Shown in pieces: positions 1 through 4,228 of a stretch of 6,646 bases of DNA. Source of the stretch: Elusimicrobia bacterium CG08_land_8_20_14_0_20_59_10 (lineage in GTDB: Bacteria > Elusimicrobiota > Elusimicrobia > Elusimicrobiales > UBA9959); the NCBI GenBank assembly GCA_002779045.1, contig PEXO01000184.1, positions 1 to 6,646 of the forward strand, written 5' to 3'. A program made the translations under genes and the position numbers. The notes under the pieces are model-generated. The model was not told where the DNA came from and searched no databases. It worked only from the letters and a program-made list of their open reading frames with translations. Position 1 is the stretch's first letter; each line of letters opens with the position of its first letter.

Positions 1-15
1 GCGGGTTTCGTGGTT
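1..15. repeat. 15-bp direct repeat, left copy
   Basis: GCGGGTTTCGTGGTT at the left edge is identical to 2629-2643. Read on the minus strand it gives the peptide-like text NHETR at both places. The left copy is cut by the window edge, so the true repeat may be longer. Similar accacgaaac strings are common between bacterial genes, so shared spacer DNA is an alternative to a mobile-element footprint. Confidence 0.5.
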
Positions 16-40
16 TTCAAGTTTATTTTCGTGTTCCATT

Positions 41-98
41 ATCTTACCGCCGTGCAGAGTGTCGTGATTACGGTAAGCTACCACTTCTGCGGTAAGAT
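41..98. repeat. 10-bp perfect inverted repeat
   Basis: ATCTTACCGC (41-50) and GCGGTAAGAT (89-98) are exact reverse complements separated by 38 bases. The core CGGTAAG also occurs a third time at 71-77. It sits in the degenerate tail of the AbiEi-like remnant. There is no T-run, so it does not look like a terminator. It could be an operator, a recombination scar or chance. Confidence 0.4.
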
Positions 99-295
99 CG
101 TCAAAGACTTTAACTATGCCGCCGGTTTGTCTGGCATTATTGAGCAGGCGCTGATGGATGGAGTTTGAAAACCTGAAAAGGCGTATGGGCGGATAGTCCA
201 GCCGTGGTATTTCCGCGCCCCGTGTGGCGGCAAGATACGCTTCCCGCGGGATCTGCGTGGTAATGCCGTGGTAGGCAAGCGCAGAAATGCGGAGA

Positions 296-847
296 TTAAA
301 ACAGGGCTTTAAGGGTGGCTAATATTTCCGGAGCTGATTTAATTTCGGCAAGCGGGGCCAGGCGCGCCAGGATATAAGTTTTATCCAATTCAACCGTACT
401 GCGCTCTATTACCGACTTAATGTCGGCCCAGTCCCTTGGTCTGTTGGCGAACGCTTTCATTATTACCAGGTCCTCGGCGGAGCAGGTAAGCAGGCTCAAG
501 CCGGGAAGGAATTCAAAGCGGGTGGCACGGTTTACGGCTTCCTCTTCAAAGGGCAGGGCGGCAAGGGCTATATCCAGGGCTATACCGCCGGTCGCTTTAA
601 GGAGAAGCACACGGTTTTCAAGCGCGAAAGCGGCGGCGTCCGGGATCCTGGCCTGGTAAGCGCTAAGAAGGGTCTGGATAATAGGTTTCTCCCCACCGAA
701 ACCTGTAAGAAGAGTAACATCCACATCTACGGTAACGCGGGGTTCCCCCCAGCGCTGAAGGGCGATGCCGCCTATAAAGCAGAATTTGCATCTTTCTTTT
801 TCCAGAAAAGTCTGAAGTTCAACGGCGGTCTGGAAAAGGGTTTTCAA
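296..847 (-). CDS. AbiEii-like nucleotidyltransferase (putative toxin)
   Basis: A 183-residue nucleotidyltransferase-fold protein of the AbiEii/AbiGii toxin superfamily. Visible features are the Gly-Gly of FIGGIAL (residues 26-27), the metal-binding pair D41-V-D43, a probable third acid D92 in GGIALDIAL, and the family block SAEDLVIMKAFANRPRDW (123-140) with conserved K131 and R138-D139. Family members such as MenT transfer nucleotides to tRNA; the target here is unknown. The start is a TTG at 845-847 that overlaps the TGA of the upstream small gene. GAGG lies about 8 bases before it, and no earlier in-frame ATG exists. The overlap implies one transcript and translational coupling with the 74-residue partner. 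AbiEii is normally preceded by AbiEi, but here an AbiEi-like fragment lies downstream and is broken, so the small upstream protein is the more likely antitoxin. Fold call is firm; the toxin role is inferred. Confidence 0.8.
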   Translation of the reverse strand: MKTLFQTAVELQTFLEKERCKFCFIGGIALQRWGEPRVTVDVDVTLLTGFGGEKPIIQTLLSAYQARIPDAAAFALENRVLLLKATGGIALDIALAALPFEEEAVNRATRFEFLPGLSLLTCSAEDLVIMKAFANRPRDWADIKSVIERSTVELDKTYILARLAPLAEIKSAPEILATLKALF

Positions 848-1068
848 TGCGGCAACCTCTTAAACCAGCGTTGCTGCTCAATAAGGCCGGAAGTAAGCCG
901 CGCAGGGTAATTAAGAAGGGCGGATTGAAAAGAATCTTCAAGCTGCTCGATAGAAGCGGCGACATCCGTACGGCGAAGTTCCTGGCGGCGGATGCGCGCA
1001 AGCTCGGGCCCGGCCTTCTGCCACCGGGCAACCCACTGGCGCATTGCGTCTGTTTCCGAATTATTCAT
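844..1068 (-). CDS. Small partner protein of the nucleotidyltransferase (putative antitoxin)
   Basis: Encodes 74 residues with many charged and aromatic positions and no membrane segment. The N-terminal half (about residues 7-35) reads as an amphipathic helix rich in Arg, Glu and Trp (RQWVARWQKAGPELARIRRQ). The C-terminus carries TSGLIEQQRWFKRL (59-72), a block I associate with small genes found directly in front of such nucleotidyltransferases. It has no recognised named domain and no clear helix-turn-helix. The ATG at 1066-1068 has AGGGG just upstream with short spacing. The TGA (844-846) overlaps the TTG start of the next gene, the tight coupling typical of toxin-antitoxin pairs, where the first gene is often the antitoxin. 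That this protein neutralises the nucleotidyltransferase is inference from arrangement and size. Confidence 0.7.
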   Translation of the reverse strand: MNNSETDAMRQWVARWQKAGPELARIRRQELRRTDVAASIEQLEDSFQSALLNYPARLTSGLIEQQRWFKRLPH

Positions 1069-1083
1069 AGGCCCCTGTACCCT

Positions 1084-1112
1084 ATTTTAGCATTTTCGAG
1101 GAGATTCAAAAA
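1084..1112 (-). promoter_or_regulatory. Candidate promoter of the small gene/nucleotidyltransferase pair
   Basis: On the minus strand TTTTTG (1112-1107) is followed after 17 bases by TAAAAT (1089-1084). A TG one base before the -10 (1092-1091) gives an extended -10. Transcription would begin about ten bases or fewer before the ATG at 1068, so the leader would be very short. The -35 is weak. Confidence 0.4.
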
Positions 1113-1312
1113 TCGAAAGCCGAAAATCCAGGATCAGGGATCAATTTAAAAATTAGGCTCATGACGAGTTACTATGGGTTGCCTCCCCTGTTCATTCATT
1201 TTATCTTGTGGGGGAGGATTGAGGTGGGGGGATAGCTCTTTCCAGCTGGCTTCCAAAACGGACCTCGTTTCCTTTAGAACCTCCGTGTCCCAGAAACGGA
1301 GAACCCTGAAAC
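1113..1312. other. Non-coding DNA beyond the broken fucose-synthase fragment
   Basis: No frame here resembles a protein on either strand, although open frames run through it. The part from about 1219 to 1312 starts exactly where similarity to GDP-L-fucose synthase ends, so it marks a rearrangement junction. It contains a short hairpin, CTCCGT (1281-1286) with ACGGAG (1296-1301). The stretch 1113-1180 is AT-richer spacer upstream of the pair's promoter. I do not recognise the origin of this DNA. Confidence 0.5.
1182..1217. repeat. REP-like inverted repeat
   Basis: CCTCCCC (1182-1188) and GGGGAGG (1211-1217) can pair around a 22-base AT-rich loop. C-rich/G-rich hairpins of this kind resemble dispersed intergenic palindromes in many bacterial genomes. 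No T-run follows on either strand, so a terminator role is unlikely. Only one copy lies in the window. Confidence 0.35.
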
Positions 1313-1776
1313 CCCGTAGAGGCGTTGGTTTCTTCGGGGTAGCCGTTCCAGAGGTCTTCTTCTTTGAAGGGGACGGACGGGGCGAATTTGGGGTAGGCGC
1401 AGATGGTGCCCAGGGCGACGAACTTTTCTACGCCGTGCCGGCGGGCCTGCTCCATTAGCTGGGCGCCCATCATCAGGTTGGCCTAGAAGAAGCTGCCGGG
1501 GTTTGCGCGGTTGGCGCCTATTCCCCCCACTTTGGCGGCTAAATGGATGACAAGATCGATGGGAGGTCGAGGATCGGGAATCGGGGGAGGAAGAGAAGAG
1601 GGTTCCGGCGTCTTGGAAGGCGGCGGCTATGCTTAGGTCGTAGTCTTGTTCTTTGGGGATGAAGATGTGTTTGCTGCCGCGGGCCTTGAGCCTTTCGGTG
1701 ACGAAGGAGCCCAGGAAGCCGGCGCCGCCGGTCAGCATGATGCGTTTTGAGGAGAGGTCTATATAAATTTCCGGCT
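1313..1776 (-). pseudogene. fcl: GDP-L-fucose synthase, truncated and frameshifted 5' fragment
   Basis: GDP-L-fucose synthase is an NADPH-dependent SDR epimerase/reductase that turns GDP-4-keto-6-deoxymannose into GDP-fucose for surface glycans. Seen here: the Rossmann start MLTGGAGFLGSFVTERL, DYDLSIAAAFQDA, then in another frame IDLVIHLAAKVGGIGANRAN, MMGAQLMEQARRHGVEKFV and KEEDLWNGYPEETNA, then YG in the first frame again. The lesions are a purine-rich insertion of about 40 bases between 1561 and 1606 that shifts the frame, and an amber TAG at 1483-1485 where the family has Tyr (FFYANLMM). There is also a one-base loss at 1319-1320 in NAPYG, and no homology beyond 1313. Only about the first 130 of the usual 310-330 residues remain, and the S-Y-K catalytic tyrosine/lysine region and substrate domain are gone. 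The natural start also appears lost: the frame reads VKPEIYIDLSSKRIMLTGG with GTA as the first codon after hepT. It is not functional. Confidence 0.9.
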
Positions 1777-2160
1777 TTACTGTTTCGGTTCGACAATTTT
1801 TACCAGCGTGGCCATATACTCGGCGGCTTTGGGCAGGCGCTGGAACACGCTTTTAGCCAGTTCCTCCTGGTAAGTGTGGGAGGTCTGGTTGCGCATGTCC
1901 ACAAGCTCCAGCCAGAATTCGTCGTAGGCAAGCATTTTCTGCTTGTAGGCTTCCCTGAAGCATTCTTTGGGGGCCTGGCACACAACGCCGTATTTTTCCT
2001 CCAGGCAGGTTTTAACCAGCTTCCAGGCCATGTCTATGGTGAACTCGAAGCGCTGGATGGCCGAGTCGCGCACGATATCGCTTTGGGGGGCGGCAAGGGC
2101 CTCGTTAAGGCGGGCCAGGGCTTTTTTAAAGTGCTCCAGCTGGGCTTCCTGCTTGGTCAT
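1777..2160 (-). CDS. hepT: HepT/HI0074-family HEPN toxin
   Basis: A 127-residue all-helical HEPN-domain protein, close in style to the HI0074 nucleotidyltransferase substrate-binding family. The diagnostic block RNQTSHTY (residues 90-97) fits R-x4-H-x-Y: R90 and H95 are the expected RNase residues, and Y97 is the tyrosine that MntA adenylylates in characterised type VII systems. Helix signatures IQRFEFTIDMAWKLVKTCLE (35-54) and FREAYKQKMLAYDEFWLEL (68-86) are also typical. Known HepT proteins cleave RNA, including tRNA ends, when not modified. The ATG (2158-2160) overlaps the mntA stop (2157-2159) and has a good GAGGT about seven bases upstream, lying inside mntA. Length and motifs are intact, so the pair is probably active. 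It directly abuts the fucose-synthase fragment. Confidence 0.9.
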   Translation of the reverse strand: MTKQEAQLEHFKKALARLNEALAAPQSDIVRDSAIQRFEFTIDMAWKLVKTCLEEKYGVVCQAPKECFREAYKQKMLAYDEFWLELVDMRNQTSHTYQEELAKSVFQRLPKAAEYMATLVKIVEPKQ

Positions 2161-2465
2161 TTTATTACCTCAATCCTGGCGAGGGCCACTTTTTTGAAGT
2201 CCCCGGAAACGGCGGCGAAATCCACGAGGTCTATTTTATAGACGGCCGGCAGGTTTTCCAGGTCTTCTTTTATGGCGCCGAGCGTTTGCGCGGGCACGGC
2301 GGCGGGGCCGTCAATGCCCACGTCGATGTCGGAATGGTCGTCGCCTTTATTGGTTACGCGCGAACCGAAGAAAAAAAGCCGGTATTGGACCAGGTCAAGG
2401 CGCCGGCCTACTATAGCCAGCAGGTCGGCTTTCAGCTTTTCTACGGGGTAATGCAGTAAATTCAT
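2157..2465 (-). CDS. mntA: MntA-type minimal nucleotidyltransferase antitoxin
   Basis: A 102-residue minimal nucleotidyltransferase. FFFGSRVTNKGDDHSDIDVG (residues 31-50) contains G34-S35, ten residues, then D46-I-D48, the GSx10DxD signature. A third acid is D79 or D82 in KIDLVDF. In type VII systems this enzyme adds AMP to the HepT tyrosine and so silences the toxin. I chose the ATG at 2463-2465. The frame is open further upstream to 2576, but that extension (many Pro and Arg) has no family similarity and would run through the likely promoter. The only ribosome-site candidate is a weak AGGGCGGG. The gene ends in a four-base overlap with hepT, the usual antitoxin-first order. Confidence 0.88.
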   Translation of the reverse strand: MNLLHYPVEKLKADLLAIVGRRLDLVQYRLFFFGSRVTNKGDDHSDIDVGIDGPAAVPAQTLGAIKEDLENLPAVYKIDLVDFAAVSGDFKKVALARIEVIK

Positions 2466-2499
2466 AATACCCGCCCTAAGGCCCCCTGACGATATCCTT

Positions 2500-2510
2500 A
2501 TTGTAACAAT
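2500..2510 (-). promoter_or_regulatory. Extended -10 within an 11-bp palindrome upstream of mntA
   Basis: The minus strand reads ATTGTTACAAT. It contains TGTTACAAT (2508-2500), an extended -10 with five of six consensus bases, placed to give a leader of about 28 bases. The same bases form a palindrome ATTGT-N-ACAAT, so a repressor bound here would cover the -10. No good -35 is visible. Autoregulation by the toxin-antitoxin complex is inferred. Confidence 0.45.
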
Positions 2511-2628
2511 TAGGCGGGGCCGGGAGAAAGTGACTGGGGATACAGGGGGAAAGAGAGGGAATTTACCACAGGGCACTGGCGTTTCAGGCCGTCTAAGGGG
2601 TTAATTATTTTGTTTCCAGGGAGGTGAG

Positions 2629-2643
2629 GCGGGTTTCGTGGTT
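2629..2643. repeat. 15-bp direct repeat, right copy
   Basis: Identical to positions 1-15. It lies in the gap between the nucleotide-sugar dehydrogenase and mntA (2466-2692). That gap otherwise holds no gene and is strikingly G-rich on the plus strand. The two copies bracket the whole left-hand accessory block. Flanking bases differ on the right side (2644 onward compared with 16 onward). Confidence 0.5.
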
Positions 2644-2692
2644 GGTTGGGGAGAAGAGATTCACCGTCGGGGAGCGGGGGTGACCCGGGGAA

Positions 2693-3982
2693 TTACAGGC
2701 GCCAGACGGTTATGCCGTTTTTGCTTAGGCTGGCTGCATTAAACACGGACTTCACATCAATAAGCACCGGGGTTTCATTCATTAATTTTAACAGCGCCTC
2801 TACGGCTAGTTTACTAAAGTCCTGGTGGGCAACGGCAAGCACCACGGCCGAGGCAGGCTTTAATTTGTCCAGGGGTGTTAAGGTAATGCCGTATTCATAC
2901 GCAGCATCCGCGGGGTCGGCTATTGGGTCGCATACTTGTAGGTTAACCCCGTAGTCTTCCAGCTCCCGGATTATGTCTACAACCTTGCTGTTGCGCAGGT
3001 CGGGGCAGTTCTCTTTAAAGGTCAGGCCCAATACGGTAACGGTGCAGCCATTTATATTGTGGCCGGCGCGTATCATCTCTTTAATGGTGCGCTGGGCGAT
3101 AAACTTGCCCATGCTGTCGTTTATGCGGCGGCCGGCAAGTATTACCTGGGGGATATAACCTACGGTTTCGGCTTTATGGGTAAGGTAATAGGGGTCAACA
3201 CCAATGCAATGCCCCCCCACCAGGCCCGGCTTGAACTTTAGGAAGTTCCACTTAGTACCGGCAGCCTCCAGCACGGCGGAGGTATCTATGTCCAGGCGGT
3301 CGAAGATAAGGGCCAGTTCGTTCATCAGGGCTATATTGATGTCGCGCTGGGTGTTCTCTATCACTTTGGCGGCTTCGGCCACTTTTATGCTGGGGGCACG
3401 GTGCACACCGGCCTTCAGCACGGAGCCGTAAACGGAGGCCGCTCTTTCAAGGGCTTCGGCGTCCTGGCCGGAGACTATCTTTATTATCTCGGTGAAGGAA
3501 TGCGCTTTATCACCGGGGTTTATGCGTTCGGGGCTATAGCCTATTTTAAAATCCGTGCCGCATTTAAGGCCGCTGGCTTTTTCCAGGACGGGGGCGCATT
3601 TTTCTTCGGTGGCGCCGGGATAGACGGTGCTTTCGTATACCACCATGTCGCCGGGTTTAAGGGCTCTGCCTACGGTTTCGCTGGCGCGCAGTACCAGGGA
3701 AAGGTCCGGCTGATTGGCTTTATCTACGGGGGTGGGTACGGCTATTATGTGAAAATTAGCGGCTTTCAGGTCGGCTATTTCGCTGGTGAAGTGGATATTG
3801 GCGGCTTTCAGGTCGGCCGGCTTTACTTCATTGGTGTGGTCGTGGCCGGCTTTTAGTTGGGCTATGCGGGTTTTGTTGATGTCAAAGCCGATGGTGCGGC
3901 GGACTTTGCCGAAGGCTACGGCTACGGGGAGGCCTACGTAGCCAAGGCCTACTACGGAGACGGTGATATTGTCTGCTTTCAT
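2693..3982 (-). CDS. tviB: UDP-N-acetyl-hexosamine 6-dehydrogenase (TviB/WbpO type)
   Basis: A complete 429-residue nucleotide-sugar dehydrogenase that oxidises C6 of a UDP-sugar twice with NAD to give a uronic acid for a surface polysaccharide. The N-terminal Rossmann motif is VVGLGYVGLPVA (residues 10-21, GLGYVG). The middle domain has K206 and N210 in KVAEAAKVIENTQRDIN. The catalytic C259 and D263 lie in FKPGLVGGHCIGVDPYYLTH. The C-terminal UDP-binding domain starts near VTVLGLTFKENCPDLRNSK (315-333), and the protein ends in VWRL. The GGHCIGVDPYYLTHKAE form points to TviB, WbpO and VipA rather than to WecC or UDP-glucose dehydrogenases. The substrate is therefore probably UDP-GlcNAc or UDP-GalNAc; sequence alone cannot choose. 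No Shine-Dalgarno precedes the ATG (3980-3982). The gene is separated from its neighbours by gaps of 96 bp and 227 bp and is probably monocistronic. Codons and motifs are intact. Confidence 0.93.
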   Translation of the reverse strand: MKADNITVSVVGLGYVGLPVAVAFGKVRRTIGFDINKTRIAQLKAGHDHTNEVKPADLKAANIHFTSEIADLKAANFHIIAVPTPVDKANQPDLSLVLRASETVGRALKPGDMVVYESTVYPGATEEKCAPVLEKASGLKCGTDFKIGYSPERINPGDKAHSFTEIIKIVSGQDAEALERAASVYGSVLKAGVHRAPSIKVAEAAKVIENTQRDINIALMNELALIFDRLDIDTSAVLEAAGTKWNFLKFKPGLVGGHCIGVDPYYLTHKAETVGYIPQVILAGRRINDSMGKFIAQRTIKEMIRAGHNINGCTVTVLGLTFKENCPDLRNSKVVDIIRELEDYGVNLQVCDPIADPADAAYEYGITLTPLDKLKPASAVVLAVAHQDFSKLAVEALLKLMNETPVLIDVKSVFNAASLSKNGITVWRL

Positions 3983-3992
3983 AGATATCGTT

Positions 3993-3998
3993 ATTGTA
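3993..3998 (-). promoter_or_regulatory. Candidate -10 box of the dehydrogenase gene
   Basis: TACAAT on the minus strand ends 10 bases before the ATG at 3982, in an AT-rich patch (TAATTAATACAATAACGATA). It is the same hexamer as the -10 proposed upstream of mntA. Initiation about seven bases downstream would leave a leader of only a few bases, which fits the missing Shine-Dalgarno. No convincing -35 is seen in the pyrimidine-rich stretch upstream. Confidence 0.35.
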
Positions 3999-4004
3999 TT
4001 AATT

Positions 4005-4036
4005 AGGGAGGGGATGGGGAAAGAGAGAGAGAGGGG
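4005..4036 (+). other. Polypurine tract with four G-runs
   Basis: Thirty-one of 32 plus-strand bases are purines (a single T at 4015). G-runs lie at 4006-4008, 4010-4013, 4016-4019 and 4033-4036. It covers the place where a -35 for the dehydrogenase would be. A G-quadruplex or triplex is possible, but the last loop would be long (13 bases). Confidence 0.4.
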
Positions 4037-4058
4037 CGGTGATCAAAAAGGAAGCCTT

Positions 4059-4078
4059 ACCCACAGAAAGCTGTGGGT
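4059..4078 (-). terminator. Probable terminator after the wzc-zeta-small gene unit
   Basis: ACCCACAG (4059-4066) pairs perfectly with CTGTGGGT (4071-4078) around a four-base loop. On the minus strand the hairpin begins at the base after the stop codon of the 49-residue gene. It is followed by AAGGCTTCCTTTTT, a T-run displaced by about ten bases, so it is an imperfect intrinsic terminator. Confidence 0.5.
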
Positions 4079-4228
4079 TTATACGCTGTCGGCGGGGACG
4101 TTTACGGCTTTGCCGTTCTTCCAGATGGCCAGGGGGCGGCCGCTCTTTTTATGCTCGGCCACTACTTTGCGCACGGCGGCCTTCATGGCGCGCTCGGCCT
4201 TGTCTTGTATGGAAAGCCTTTTTTTCAT
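4079..4228 (-). CDS. 49-residue small protein coupled to the zeta-like kinase (putative antitoxin)
   Basis: A short intact gene. The sequence starts MKKRLSIQDKAERAMKAAVR and has a basic amphipathic helix to about residue 30 (KVVAEHKKSGRP). It then shows a small beta-like segment LAIWKNGKAVNVPA (33-46). This resembles short orphan proteins found beside zeta-type kinases, but I know of no named family and no experimental function. The ATG (4226-4228) overlaps the TGA of the kinase gene (4225-4227), so translation is coupled. GGAG stands about 11 bases before the start, a poor distance. Reasons to believe it is real are the overlap, the sensible amino-acid composition and the hairpin that begins right after its TAA. 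If it is the antitoxin, the order (toxin first) is the reverse of classical epsilon-zeta. Confidence 0.7.
   Translation of the reverse strand: MKKRLSIQDKAERAMKAAVRKVVAEHKKSGRPLAIWKNGKAVNVPADSV

Larger units (their letters stand above)
1..300 (-). pseudogene. Headless AbiEi-type antitoxin remnant (runs off left edge)
   Basis: Reading leftward from 300, one frame stays open to the window edge (100 codons; a stop lies at 319-321). It contains ISALAYHGITTQIPREAYLA and then RLDYPPIRLFRFS, followed by IVKVFD. I recognise these blocks from the middle of AbiEi/DUF6088-type antitoxins, transcriptional regulators of type IV toxin-antitoxin systems. In that family they normally follow an N-terminal winged helix of roughly 70-80 residues. 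Here the helix is missing: no ATG, GTG or TTG precedes the conserved block, and its place is taken by the 3' end of the nucleotidyltransferase gene, which overlaps by a few bases. Similarity fades after about position 73 (AYRN), and the expected C-terminal domain is not seen before the edge. I infer a gene decapitated by insertion or recombination. A different start such as ATT, or a C-terminal part left of the window, cannot be excluded. Confidence 0.6.

Noticed and set aside
1..39. Possible gene start MEHENKLENHETR on the minus strand at 37-39
   Set aside because: It is in frame with the AbiEi-like remnant, has no good ribosome site, and only 13 codons are visible before the edge.
1174..1458. 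Plus-strand open frame of 94 codons
   Set aside because: It lies antisense across the fucose-synthase fragment and the junction DNA, has no recognisable domain and odd composition; it is a shadow of the decayed gene.
1747..2241. Plus-strand open frame of 164 codons
   Set aside because: It is antisense to hepT and part of mntA, both of which have diagnostic motifs; no similarity of its own.
2466..2576. N-terminal extension of mntA by 37 residues
   Set aside because: The extension is Pro/Arg-rich without family similarity and runs through the likely promoter; the ATG at 2465 gives a normal-length protein.
2605..2664. 19-residue minus-strand reading frame starting GTG (VNLFSPTNHETRLTSLETK)
   Set aside because: Too short, no ribosome site, and it contains the repeated NHETR text also seen at the left edge; more likely repetitive spacer than a gene.
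3401..3856. Plus-strand open frame of 151 codons, rich in Gly, Phe and Tyr
   Set aside because: It is antisense to the clearly real dehydrogenase gene, and its composition is what the complement of that coding sequence gives.
2693..3982. Naming the dehydrogenase WecC (UDP-ManNAc dehydrogenase) or Ugd
   Set aside because: The active-site block GLVGGHCIGVDPYYLTHKAE is the TviB/WbpO form; WecC and Ugd have different residues around the catalytic Cys.
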